DNA from: JAHEKD01 sp965204695
Lineage (GTDB): Bacteria; Pseudomonadota; Gammaproteobacteria; Arenicellales; JAHEKD01
Direction: 5' to 3'
Assembly (NCBI GenBank): GCA_965204695.1
Contig: OZ242007.1
Location: 930,001-994,000, forward strand
DNA length: 64,000 nt
Both the position numbers and the translations under genes were made by a program. Under the pieces are notes generated by a model. That model saw nothing but the letters and a program-made list of their open reading frames with translations. It was not told where the DNA came from and made no database searches. Below are positions 7,880-16,574 of the stretch, one piece after another (the first letter of the stretch is position 1; each line of letters starts with the position of its first letter).

Positions 7880-9469
7880 CTATTTGTCATCATCACGCCT
7901 AAATGCACCCTGGACAATTCTATCAATCACCATGGCACAAAATAGTATGGCAAATCCGCCTAACAATCCCGGACCTTTAGCTGCATATTGCAAAGCCTCT
8001 AATATCACTTTACCTAAGCCACCGCCCCCGATTAGAGAGATGATGACCACCATAGATAAGCACATTAAAATTGTTTGATTGACGCCCGTCATGATTGACG
8101 GCAGTGCCAGTGGTACTTCAACATCTTTCAACAATTGAAAACGTGATGCACCAAAGGCCTCTGCTGCTTCTTTGATCGAATCCGGGACTCCGCGAACGCC
8201 TAATGCTGTAAGTCGAATCACCGGTGGCATACCAAAGATAATAGTAGCTAAAATACCGGGTGGATTCCCGGTCCCAAAAAAAGCGATTATCGGAATCAAA
8301 TAAACAAAGGCAGGCAATGTCTGCATTAAATCCAACACCGGTTCAGCTGCATTGTAGGCTCGCCTGGACTTTCCAAACCAGATTCCAAGTGGAATACCGA
8401 TGACCACGCAGATCAACACCGCAGCACCGACTAATGCTACAGTTTCCATGGCAATTTCCCAATAGCCTAAAAAGGCAATATAAGCCAGTGATGCTGCTGT
8501 AAAGATGGCCACTCTGGGACCAGCAGCACGCCAGGCAACCACACAAATCACTATCATAACAACCGGCCAGGGTGTGCCGATTAAGGCTAAACTTAAAGCA
8601 TCTAAAATGGATCTGACACCAGCGGTGATACTGTCAAATGCCCCAGCTCCTGCAACGGCAGCATTATCTATTTTAGTTTCCAACCAACCCGCAATTACTG
8701 TAAAGAATGTTTCGTTTTCCTTCTCTAAAATAGCCTGTGAAATTTGCTTTTCTGGAAAAGCATTTAGCACCTCGAGTGGACTATCGACCGTAAATTTGTA
8801 AATTGTTAATGGCGCAATCAGTAAAACCAGGACAATGCCAAGAATAATATTTTTCATCTTGCGACCGCTTTCCACAAGCTTGTTATCAATACGCCAACGT
8901 GAATACTGCTTTTCGTAAACTACATTTGCATAAAATCCTTGCACCAGCTTAAAAAACAATAACAGCAACACTCCAAAAACTAGAATTTGCGTTGCTTCAG
9001 CGTTTGCAGCAACAGCCAGTGATTCACTTTTTTCTGCAGCATTAGAGATATTTTCAGCTAATTTTTCAAAACGTTCTGGATCCGAACCTTCCAGTCGTGC
9101 AGCCTCAGCACGCTCAAGAAATTCTGCCGCTCGCTCTCGTTGTTTAGCTGCACGATCAAAAAACTCAGCGCCTGGATCGCCCCACCAACCTCTGCCGATC
9201 TGTACCCAAGCGATCATTTCCAGAATCAAGAATCCCCAGAACATTCCCCAAACAGCACGTGAAGCTGCCCAGACTGGACCTAGCAGTGCGGCAAAAAAGT
9301 TAAATGTATTCGGAAGTAGTCCACTGGAGGCATGAATCTTGTGGAAACTCTTGGAATAATAATCACTGTTTTCGACAGCAAATTCTTTTATTGATGCGTC
9401 GAGTGCCTCGTGATCAACTTCAATATCCGATGCAGCGATAACGCTCACATTTTCATTTGGTTGTGCCAT
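7880..9469 (-). CDS. proW: glycine betaine/proline ABC transporter permease ProW
   Basis: The product is 529 aa, far longer than the ~350-aa ProW of E. coli. The C-terminal ~250 residues are a standard ProW permease with the EAA loop (EAAEAFGASRFQLLKDV, about residue 445), which docks on the ATPase. The extra N-terminal part has a membrane segment, a charged, likely coiled-coil stretch rich in Glu, Arg and Ala (about residues 105-160), and two further membrane segments. Its ATG shares one base with the proV stop, so translation is coupled. It imports betaine or a related compatible solute with ProV and ProX. Confidence 0.93.
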   Translation of the reverse strand: MAQPNENVSVIAASDIEVDHEALDASIKEFAVENSDYYSKSFHKIHASSGLLPNTFNFFAALLGPVWAASRAVWGMFWGFLILEMIAWVQIGRGWWGDPGAEFFDRAAKQRERAAEFLERAEAARLEGSDPERFEKLAENISNAAEKSESLAVAANAEATQILVFGVLLLLFFKLVQGFYANVVYEKQYSRWRIDNKLVESGRKMKNIILGIVLVLLIAPLTIYKFTVDSPLEVLNAFPEKQISQAILEKENETFFTVIAGWLETKIDNAAVAGAGAFDSITAGVRSILDALSLALIGTPWPVVMIVICVVAWRAAGPRVAIFTAASLAYIAFLGYWEIAMETVALVGAAVLICVVIGIPLGIWFGKSRRAYNAAEPVLDLMQTLPAFVYLIPIIAFFGTGNPPGILATIIFGMPPVIRLTALGVRGVPDSIKEAAEAFGASRFQLLKDVEVPLALPSIMTGVNQTILMCLSMVVIISLIGGGGLGKVILEALQYAAKGPGLLGGFAILFCAMVIDRIVQGAFRRDDDK

Positions 9470-10503
9470 TATTCTTTACCTCCTTGAATTCCTCGCAATA
9501 ACCTGGGTTTGGTCACTACACCTATCGGTTCGCCATTCGAGGTAATGACAACAGGTTTATCTGTATTGACTGCATGGTCAATTAGTTGATCTAGATCAGC
9601 TTCTTCATCTGCCCGAGGTGCACCCTCGAGATCACCATCATAGCTATCCAATGGCTCGAGAATTGAATGCGCCTTAACTAATTTAAGTTTGGAAATACCT
9701 TGAACAAAATCACGGACATAATCATCGGCTGGATTCATGACAATTTCTTCTGGCGTACCAATTTGTACTATTACACCGTCTTTCATGATGGCTATACGAT
9801 GCCCGATTCTTATCGCCTCATCCAAATCATGAGTAATAAATAAAGTGGTCTTTTTTAATTCGGCCACCAGCGCCTTGAATTGATCTTGAAGCTGCATTCG
9901 AATCAATGGATCAAGCGCTGAAAATGGCTCATCCATCAACAACACCTCTGGGTCTGAAGCTAACGCTCTGGCGATACCAACACGCTGCTGCATCCCTCCA
10001 GATAACTCTTTTGGCAGGCGATCTTCATAACCGACGAGGTCTACCAGTCTTAAGGCATGATCAGAAACAGCCCACCGTTTGGATTTGGAAACGCCACGAA
10101 TTTCTAATGGATAAGCAACATTGTCACGAACGGAGCGATGTGGCATTAAAGCCATATGCTGGAAAACCATACCAATATGATTAGCACGCATTTCTCGAAG
10201 CGCACTGCTGTTGAGTTTTGAAACGTCCTGACCTAGGACTTCAATATAACCGGCCGATGGCTCAATTAATCGATTGATATGACGAACTAATGTGGACTTA
10301 CCCGAACCAGATAAACCCATGATACAAAAAATCTCGCCACGGGGGACTTCAAAACTGGCATCTTGGACACCGATTACACAGCCAAACCGCTCTAAGACTT
10401 CGGGCTTACCAATGCCCTCGTTCTTAACTGCTGCTATTGATTCGTCTGCGCGTTCTCCAAAAACTTTCCAGACACCCTCTATCTTGACGACTGATTCTGT
10501 CAT
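9469..10503 (-). CDS. proV: glycine betaine/proline ABC transporter ATP-binding protein ProV
   Basis: The product is 344 aa. It shows Walker A GLSGSGKST (about residue 62), the Q-loop in MVFQHMALMPH, signature LSGGMQQRVGIARAL, Walker B LLMDEPFSALD, and the switch His in LFITHDL. A shortened CBS-like tail (about residues 275-344) replaces the two full CBS domains of E. coli ProV, which are tied to osmotic gating. It powers uptake through ProW. It lies between proX and proW, downstream of an intrinsic terminator that should lower its expression relative to proX. Confidence 0.95.
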   Translation of the reverse strand: MTESVVKIEGVWKVFGERADESIAAVKNEGIGKPEVLERFGCVIGVQDASFEVPRGEIFCIMGLSGSGKSTLVRHINRLIEPSAGYIEVLGQDVSKLNSSALREMRANHIGMVFQHMALMPHRSVRDNVAYPLEIRGVSKSKRWAVSDHALRLVDLVGYEDRLPKELSGGMQQRVGIARALASDPEVLLMDEPFSALDPLIRMQLQDQFKALVAELKKTTLFITHDLDEAIRIGHRIAIMKDGVIVQIGTPEEIVMNPADDYVRDFVQGISKLKLVKAHSILEPLDSYDGDLEGAPRADEEADLDQLIDHAVNTDKPVVITSNGEPIGVVTKPRLLRGIQGGKE

Positions 10504-10524
10504 CAGCTACCTCGCAATGAACAT

Positions 10525-10553
10525 AAAAAAATGCCGCCTGTAAGGCGGCATTT
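10525..10553 (-). terminator. intrinsic terminator/attenuator between proX and proV
   Basis: On the leftward strand a 9-bp GC-rich stem (10531-10539 pairing with 10543-10551) has a 3-base loop and is followed by a run of seven T. It stands between the proX stop and the proV start. Partial read-through would give more binding protein than ATPase and permease, a common arrangement in ABC importers. Confidence 0.85.
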
Positions 10554-10563
10554 GTATCTTAGA

Positions 10564-11523
10564 TTATTCGCTTAACCAACCAAGCACTTGATCTTCGTTA
10601 GCCGCTACCCATTCTGCTGCATATTCAGCAGCATCCTTTTTATCGACAACTAGTGCGTAAGTGAATTCAGATACAGTATCCGTATCAAGCTTCATGTTAC
10701 GAAACAATGTTGCCACTTCTGGGTTTGACTCTTCCAAAGCCTTGGCATAATGAAGGTGTAAATAAGCTGTATCCCAAGCTACTCCTGCGTCAGATTTTTC
10801 CAACCATGCTGGGTCATCTGTAGGTTGGATGACATTCCATTTAGAAGCATCATAAGCTGGTTCCTCTAATACCTGCATATCATGCAAGACAAATACGTAA
10901 TGCGGCGTGTAACAAAACCCAACCCAAGGTTTATTCGCTTTAATCGCATTGTCTAAATCTGCATAGGCGAGAGTTTCATCACTTTCAGTTAGTTCAAAGG
11001 TTTGATCGTAGCCATAAGATTTAGCACGAATCTTTTCAATATTTGTTGAAGCCCAACCCGGCGCTCCAATCCAGATTTCACCTTTACCATCGCCGTTACT
11101 GTCAAACAAAGCTGCCACATCCGGATTAGTTAAATCGTCAATTGATGTAATTCCATTAGCTTCAGCAAACGCTTTGGGTACACACATTCCTTGAAACGCT
11201 GAAACACCATTAGAGTTCATCACAACAGTGCCCTTATCTTGAACAAAAGTATCATGAAGATTTTGTTGATTTGGCATCCAAACTTCAGGATGAGCATGCA
11301 TGGCACCAGAATCCATTGCCTCAAAAACGATAGGGTTAGTACCATTTTGCAACTCGACTTCCAGCCCAAGGTTCTGTTCGATCGCAACTTTTAAGACATT
11401 TGCTGTTGCAGCCACTGATGGCCAGTTCGGCACTCCAATAACAATATCTGCAGCCGTTGCTACCGCTGACATACCCATGCTAGCGCTGAGCACTGCACCG
11501 GCAAATACACTTTTAAATTTCAT
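10564..11523 (-). CDS. proX: glycine betaine ABC transporter substrate-binding protein ProX
   Basis: The product is 319 aa with a Sec signal peptide: basic MKFK, a hydrophobic stretch, and a likely cut after ATAA near residue 25. The mature part is an OpuAC-type binding protein, with IGVPNWPSVAAT at its start and several Trp and Tyr residues (for example KPWVGFCYTPHYVF) of the kind that cage quaternary ammonium groups. It acts in the periplasm and hands substrate to ProW. It leads the leftward proXVW unit. An IS element sits 188 bp upstream and may have separated the promoter from older control sites. Confidence 0.94.
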   Translation of the reverse strand: MKFKSVFAGAVLSASMGMSAVATAADIVIGVPNWPSVAATANVLKVAIEQNLGLEVELQNGTNPIVFEAMDSGAMHAHPEVWMPNQQNLHDTFVQDKGTVVMNSNGVSAFQGMCVPKAFAEANGITSIDDLTNPDVAALFDSNGDGKGEIWIGAPGWASTNIEKIRAKSYGYDQTFELTESDETLAYADLDNAIKANKPWVGFCYTPHYVFVLHDMQVLEEPAYDASKWNVIQPTDDPAWLEKSDAGVAWDTAYLHLHYAKALEESNPEVATLFRNMKLDTDTVSEFTYALVVDKKDAAEYAAEWVAANEDQVLGWLSE

Positions 11524-11703
11524 TTGTTAATCCTCGTGTGAATAATATAGAAAATGATTGTTACATTCGTAACGTGATTAGTAGTTGACAAAATTTGTTT
11601 TCAAGATGATGAATATTTATCAAAACTGAAAATGAATTTCCCAGTTGCTATAATTGAAAGTAGTTCTACTGTAAAAAATTCAGCAGGCAATATATCACTC
11701 ATG

Positions 11704-11711
11704 GTTATATA
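11704..11711 (+). repeat. left target-site duplication GTTATATA
   Basis: The 8 bp directly outside the left end of the insertion sequence are repeated exactly outside the right end at 13323-13330. This is the expected footprint of a single insertion event. The exact length depends on where the terminal bases of the element are set. Confidence 0.75.
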
Positions 11712-13322
11712 CCCTGATTCCCGGATAAGAATCCTATAAAAGGGTTAAAAGCTGCACCGGCCAAGGGTTTCAGGGATAATCCCTGTTGCAATACAACTCA
11801 CCTGGCAGGTGCAAGATAATGATACCTCAATCCGCTCCTAAAATTGATATTGATTTCACCGATGAACGGCTAACGAGCAACGCCGGATTGGTGTTTATCG
11901 GTCAACAAGCCAAGCACATGAAGGTGCCAGAGTTACTGGATACGAGGATTAAGGTCAAGCAGCGCAATCGCGGGTGCAATGATGCACAGATGTTACTGAG
12001 CCTGATTTATTCGTTTTGCACGGGCAATGGGTGTTTGTCGGATGTGGATGCCTTGAAAGCGGATCGGGTCGCGCAACAGCTATTAGGCTTAACCCAAGTC
12101 CCTGATTCACGGCGGTTGGGCGAATATTTATCGCGCTGCACGCCGGATGGACTGGATCAGTTATATACCATTATTCGCACCCTCACGCCGTCTATCATTG
12201 CACCGGTCATCGCTCATCACCGCGAACAGGACGGTTATATTCCCGTCTTTATGGACGGCAGTGCGATTGAGGTCACGGGCCGGTTATTTGAACAGGCCAA
12301 TTGGGGGTTTACCGGTGAGGACCAATACTGGTTGCATGGGGTATTTATCGGCAGTGCCTGGGTCAGTGGCCGGTTACATCCTGGCGGCAGTACGGTCACC
12401 GGCGATTGGCGCGGTCAATTGGATCAGGATGTGTCGCCGTTGCTTGCGGATACCGATCAGGTCTGGCTACGGGTCGATAACAGCTATTACAACGGCCAAC
12501 TGATTGAGTATTGCCAGGCCAAGGGCTGGGACTATTCCATCTCGGTCACGGATACCCGAAAGAAAACGCCTATCCTGGAGCAGTTGGAAGGCTTAGCCGA
12601 TACGTGTTGGGCGGACATTGGTATGGAAGAATCAGCGATTTTTGCCTATTATCAACCAACGAATTGGACCGCTGAGCAAACTTATGTGGTCATTCGCCGG
12701 ATGGAAGAAAACAAACAACAATTACTGGTGCCGATCTATACGGTCATCCTGGTGTCACGGGGCGATTTACCGCTAAAAGAACTCGTCAAACGGCATCGCG
12801 GCAAACAGGGCCAGGAAAACGCCTTTAAAGGCCCGCTGACGGATCTGGATTTACATCATCCGCCATGCCGATCCTTTATCGCCAATCAGGTCTTTTACGC
12901 CTGTGGCCAGATCGCCCAGTTGCTGCTGCGGGCGGTGCAATATCAACTGTTACCCGATATCGCCCGTCAACATGGTATTCGGCCCATTATCCGTTATCTG
13001 ATTCGATCTTGTGCCCGGTTAGTGCAAACGGGCCGACGATTGAAACTGTATTTTGCCAAGACCGCATTCAGGCTGGACTGGATTTATCATGCCGCCTGCC
13101 AACTGGAATAACGCAGACCAACATCAATGATAAATTGGGCGGGTGGTAGCCTGCCGATGAGGCTGTATGACTCAATTTGCAGGATGGGGCCCCAAAGACA
13201 ATAACTTGCCCATAAAACCACCCGTCAGATAACATTATTTATGACTTAACCTTGCTGTTGGATTTGAATTCGATAAATTCCAGAAAATTCCTGCTTTTTG
13301 TCGGTTTAACAGGGAATTAAGG
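11712..13322 (+). mobile_element. complete IS1380-like insertion sequence (1611 bp)
   Basis: The element has one transposase gene and imperfect 17-bp terminal inverted repeats: 11712-11728 reads CCCTGATTCCCGGATAA and 13306-13322, reversed, reads CCTTAATTCCCTGTTAA, with 13 of 17 positions matching. It is flanked by an 8-bp direct repeat. Base composition is visibly richer in GC than the surrounding sequence, which suggests recent arrival. Between the transposase stop and the right end lies about 210 bp with an inverted pair of CGGGTGGT/ACCACCCG but no gene. It sits between proX and the hydrolase gene and breaks no visible frame. Confidence 0.85.
11819..13111 (+). CDS. IS1380-like transposase
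   Basis: The product is 430 aa from the ATG, which has an AGGT ribosome site; a TTG at 11786 would add 11 residues. It is an RNase H-fold DDE transposase of the IS4 superclass, closest by eye to IS1380 members. The first catalytic Asp lies in VFMDGSAIEV, a second in WLRVDNSYYN, and the Glu probably in RGKQGQENAFKGP. The N-terminal part (ERLTSNAGLVFI...RNRGCNDAQMLLSLIYSF) is typical of the family. The gene looks intact, with no internal stop or frameshift, so the element may still be active. Confidence 0.88.
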   Translation: MIPQSAPKIDIDFTDERLTSNAGLVFIGQQAKHMKVPELLDTRIKVKQRNRGCNDAQMLLSLIYSFCTGNGCLSDVDALKADRVAQQLLGLTQVPDSRRLGEYLSRCTPDGLDQLYTIIRTLTPSIIAPVIAHHREQDGYIPVFMDGSAIEVTGRLFEQANWGFTGEDQYWLHGVFIGSAWVSGRLHPGGSTVTGDWRGQLDQDVSPLLADTDQVWLRVDNSYYNGQLIEYCQAKGWDYSISVTDTRKKTPILEQLEGLADTCWADIGMEESAIFAYYQPTNWTAEQTYVVIRRMEENKQQLLVPIYTVILVSRGDLPLKELVKRHRGKQGQENAFKGPLTDLDLHHPPCRSFIANQVFYACGQIAQLLLRAVQYQLLPDIARQHGIRPIIRYLIRSCARLVQTGRRLKLYFAKTAFRLDWIYHAACQLE

Positions 13323-13330
13323 GTTATATA
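13323..13330 (+). repeat. right target-site duplication GTTATATA
   Basis: This exact copy of the 8 bp at 11704-11711 lies just outside the right inverted repeat. The following ~240 bp up to the hydrolase gene is AT-rich and holds nothing recognisable except the ribosome site for that gene. Confidence 0.75.
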
Positions 13331-13574
13331 TTGTCCAGAAAAGATCAATTCAAAACGTTATATGTGCTTGATTTTAGTTGGAAAATTACAGTATTTTAAT
13401 TTTTTGCCAAGGTATATGTTCAATCATTTGTCGGCAATGTTTAAATTTTTATCATGACTTAGACAAATTACGCTTTTTATTATTTGATTAGTCACGAGCT
13501 TAAATCCCCTGTATATCAATTGGGTTAATGTTAAAGTTGTGACAGATAAATATCGATCATACGGAGATTGTTTC

Positions 13575-14444
13575 ATGATTCTCTACAAGGGTATGGATGC
13601 ACAGATACTTGAAACGCAATACAACTTGATTGCCAGAAGAGGACCCGACTTTCCTAAAGTAGTTGAGCGGTGGATTGCCCGTAGTGCGGCACACTGTGAA
13701 GCTTCTGGAGCCAGAATGAATTTGGCCTACGGTGATGGCGAACGTGAGAAAGTTGATTTTTTTAGTGGTGGCGACAGCAATGGGCCAGTGGTTGTGTATA
13801 TACATGGAGGCTATTGGCAACGCGGTGACAAGAATATGTACAGCTTCGTTTCGGAAGCTTTTATTAAACACGGTGTTTCCGTTGCTGTGTTAAATTACAA
13901 CCTCACTCCATCTGTTCGCATGGGACGGATGCCTGGACAAATTAGCAAATGCGTTGCCTGGTGTTGGCACAATGCGAAAGGGTTGGGTTTCTCACGTGAT
14001 AAGTTATTTGTAATGGGCCATTCAGCTGGTGGCCATTTAACAGCAATGATGATGGCAACAAATTGGCCTGACCTCGACAGTTCTTTACCGGCTGATCTGG
14101 TACGTGGCGGTATCCCGATTTCTGGTTTATTTGAACTTGAACCACTGGTTCATACTTCTTTGAATGAAGGCCCGCAAATGGATATCGAAGAAGCAATCTC
14201 TGTAAGCCCCATATTCATACCTCCAGTGACCAACGCCCCCCAGCTAGTCGTTGTCGGCGGTGCTGAAACCCCGGAGTTTTTCAGGCAATCAGACAGTTAT
14301 GCCTATAAGTTTCAGACAGATAAACGGCAGATGGAACGTTATGATGTACCTGATATGGATCATTTTGATGAGCTGGAACGTTTGGCGGAAGATGACAGCG
14401 TTTTCTTCCAGAAATCAATGGATCTAATCCTTACTAATTCATAA
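13575..14444 (+). CDS. alpha/beta hydrolase, kynurenine formamidase-like
   Basis: The product is 289 aa from the ATG with a CGGAG ribosome site 8 bases upstream; a GTG at 13539 lacks one. It has the oxyanion motif HGGYW about 75 residues in and the nucleophile elbow GHSAGG about 75 residues later. A likely Asp precedes the catalytic His in the C-terminal MDHFDELE segment. HGGYW plus GHSAGG is typical of the kynurenine formamidase/esterase branch. It leads a rightward group with a small membrane protein, a luciferase-like oxidoreductase, a GST and a regulator. The substrate is unknown; an amide or ester is likely. Confidence 0.82.
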   Translation: MILYKGMDAQILETQYNLIARRGPDFPKVVERWIARSAAHCEASGARMNLAYGDGEREKVDFFSGGDSNGPVVVYIHGGYWQRGDKNMYSFVSEAFIKHGVSVAVLNYNLTPSVRMGRMPGQISKCVAWCWHNAKGLGFSRDKLFVMGHSAGGHLTAMMMATNWPDLDSSLPADLVRGGIPISGLFELEPLVHTSLNEGPQMDIEEAISVSPIFIPPVTNAPQLVVVGGAETPEFFRQSDSYAYKFQTDKRQMERYDVPDMDHFDELERLAEDDSVFFQKSMDLILTNS

Positions 14445-14455
14445 CCGATAAGATC

Positions 14456-14623
14456 ATGAAAATTCTTCATCTAATTGCACAAACTCTCTGGCTGACTTTT
14501 TTAGTTTATTTTTTGCTTGAGCGAAATAATATCAAGCAAATGTTGGGAGGATATTTTTGGATGGCTGCCGTAGTGATTTTCATTGTCACACTGGCCTTAT
14601 TTATTAAAAGGCCAAGGGAGTAG
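14456..14623 (+). CDS. small two-TM membrane protein, 55 aa
   Basis: A short frame begins 11 bp after the hydrolase stop. The product has two hydrophobic segments, about residues 5-21 and 34-51, separated by a charged loop (ERNNIKQML), and ends in the basic KRPRE. No domain is recognised. The tight spacing and clean membrane-protein pattern support a real gene, though no strong ribosome site is visible. It may be cotranscribed with the hydrolase. Its function is unknown. Confidence 0.5.
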   Translation: MKILHLIAQTLWLTFLVYFLLERNNIKQMLGGYFWMAAVVIFIVTLALFIKRPRE

Positions 14624-14746
14624 CCTACTTCAGTTAAATCTAAGCACATAATACTTTAGCATTGTTTAGTTGAATTTTTAATCAAAATTCAACTAAAATT
14701 AGAATTCATTTAAGTTATTCATCTTGATCTAGTTTCTGGAGGCATT

Positions 14747-15898
14747 ATGCGATTCGATTTTGTTCCTTTTTTTAATCCTGGTGAAAATATTCCATGGACT
14801 CGAACCGCCTCAATGATGCGCCAACAAACCCAGCTTGCGGAGGACGCTGGATTCACCACGGTTTGGTTAACCGAACATCATTTTGCTCATAATGGTTATC
14901 TCAATGCCACACCAAATCCAGTATTGATGTGTGCCGACCTGGCTGCTCATTCAAAGAAAATTAGAGTCGGACAAGCACCAATTGTATTACCCGACTGGCA
15001 TCCTTTACGTGTCGCTGAAGACGTCGCTCTACTCGACAACTTGACTGAAGGACGGGTCGATTTTGGCTGTGCAAAAGGCATTAATGAACGCAGTACTATT
15101 CAGTTCAATCTTAATGCAGACCGCCGTGATGATAAGAAATGCTATTCACTGTTCCGTGAATGCCTGGATATCGTTATTAAAGCCTGGACCGAAGACCCTT
15201 TCAGTTATAAAGGCGAGTTCTACATATTTCCAGTACCGGGCTGGCATGAAACTAACCGAATGTTTCTCCCACACGATAAACGCTATCACGCAGAAGACGG
15301 AGAATATATCGGCATGTATATCCATCCACGCCCTTGCCAACAACCGCATCCGCCAGTGTGGTTGATGTCAAACGCACCATTCACTTATGATTTTGCCGGC
15401 ACAAGTGGTTATAACTTGATCGCCATGTCCAGTCCTAAAGGAAATATACGAGCCTGTTGGGAGGCTTATCACAAAGCGGCTGTGAAAGCTGGTAGCAATG
15501 ATTTGAAGCTAGGTGACAATCTGGGAATGTGTGTGGTCATCTATGTTGCCGATACCATGGAAGAAGCTGCCGCAACGATCCGCCCTTCAATTAATAAATA
15601 CTATGAACTGTTAAGCGGGACCCGGCCCAGCGGAGAATGGATGAAAAAAGCCTATCTTAATAAAGGTGAAGAACTTAGCTGTGTCGATGCTGAATCAGAC
15701 TGGTTTGATTTCTTGATGTCCAGAAATATTATCTGGGTAGGTACTGCTGATTACGTAGCAGAAAAAATGCAAGACTATCGAGATGACGTCAATGTCAATC
15801 ACATCATGTTACTACAACAATTCCCAGGTGTACCCTTTGAAAAGATTATCTCCAGTATGGACAAATTTTCCGAGCACGTGATGCCACAATTCATCTAA
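14747..15898 (+). CDS. LLM-class flavin-dependent oxidoreductase (luciferase-like)
   Basis: The product is 383 aa and follows a strong GGAGG ribosome site. The luciferase-like monooxygenase fold shows VWLTEHHF (about residue 43), then IRVGQAPIVLPDWHPLRVAEDVALLDNLTEGRVDFGCAKG in pieces typical of F420/FMN-dependent family members, and PPVWLMSNAP. It probably uses reduced FMN and O2 to oxidise a small organic substrate. A GST gene follows after 9 bp, so the two are likely one transcript. No flavin reductase is adjacent; the one at 30.4-31.3 kb might serve it. The substrate is not known. Confidence 0.88.
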   Translation: MRFDFVPFFNPGENIPWTRTASMMRQQTQLAEDAGFTTVWLTEHHFAHNGYLNATPNPVLMCADLAAHSKKIRVGQAPIVLPDWHPLRVAEDVALLDNLTEGRVDFGCAKGINERSTIQFNLNADRRDDKKCYSLFRECLDIVIKAWTEDPFSYKGEFYIFPVPGWHETNRMFLPHDKRYHAEDGEYIGMYIHPRPCQQPHPPVWLMSNAPFTYDFAGTSGYNLIAMSSPKGNIRACWEAYHKAAVKAGSNDLKLGDNLGMCVVIYVADTMEEAAATIRPSINKYYELLSGTRPSGEWMKKAYLNKGEELSCVDAESDWFDFLMSRNIIWVGTADYVAEKMQDYRDDVNVNHIMLLQQFPGVPFEKIISSMDKFSEHVMPQFI

Positions 15899-15907
15899 GG
15901 AAATACC

Positions 15908-16573
15908 ATGTTACAAATTTACGGTAGAAAAAACTCAAACCAAGTCATCCAATTAATGTGGACGGTGGATGAACTTGGTCTTGAATACAAGCGTCATAAT
16001 GTAGGTGGATCGTTTGGCGGTCTTGACACAGAAGAATACGGCAAAATGAATCCTAATCGTCTAGTACCCACCATCGACGATAACGGTTTCATTCTATGGG
16101 AATCCTACGCTGTTATTCGTTATCTTTGTCGGCAATATGGTAAAAGCACATTATGGCCCGATGACCCACAGAAAGTTGCTTTAGCAGACCAGTGGATGGA
16201 ATGGACTAACAGCCGATTTATGGGCTCTTTTTTTCCGATCTTTTGGAGCCTGATACGTACTCCTAAAGAGCAGCAGGATGCAGACAAAATTGCCCAATCG
16301 GCCCAAGCAACTGGTGAATTATTACAGATTGTTGAACAACAACTTGAAGGTGAAGATTATTTAACTGGAGACTTTTTGACCATGGGTGACATCCCTTTAG
16401 GTTCGATGATGTTCAAATATTACACACTTCCCGTTGAACGACCTTCTTTACCGAATATCGAAGCCTGGTATGCGCGATTACGTGAGCGTAAAGCTTATCG
16501 AGATAACGCGATGAACCCGTTCGGCACCAACAACGAAGAGTGGCTGGCCTTGGAAAAAGCCGACCCAGACTAG
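15908..16573 (+). CDS. glutathione S-transferase family protein
   Basis: The product is 221 aa. The N-terminal thioredoxin-like domain has LVPTIDDNGFILWESYAVIRYL, with the cis-Pro and the ES glutathione-binding pair near residue 65. The C-terminal all-helical domain follows, with EDYLTGDFLTMGDIPLGSMMF carrying the conserved N-capping Asp region. The likely active site is in YGRKNSNQVIQLMW, giving a Ser-type theta/beta-like enzyme. It is coupled to the luciferase-like gene upstream (9 bp) and the regulator downstream (1 bp). It may conjugate or isomerise a product of the oxidoreductase; that is inference. Confidence 0.9.
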   Translation: MLQIYGRKNSNQVIQLMWTVDELGLEYKRHNVGGSFGGLDTEEYGKMNPNRLVPTIDDNGFILWESYAVIRYLCRQYGKSTLWPDDPQKVALADQWMEWTNSRFMGSFFPIFWSLIRTPKEQQDADKIAQSAQATGELLQIVEQQLEGEDYLTGDFLTMGDIPLGSMMFKYYTLPVERPSLPNIEAWYARLRERKAYRDNAMNPFGTNNEEWLALEKADPD

Positions 16574-16574
16574 A

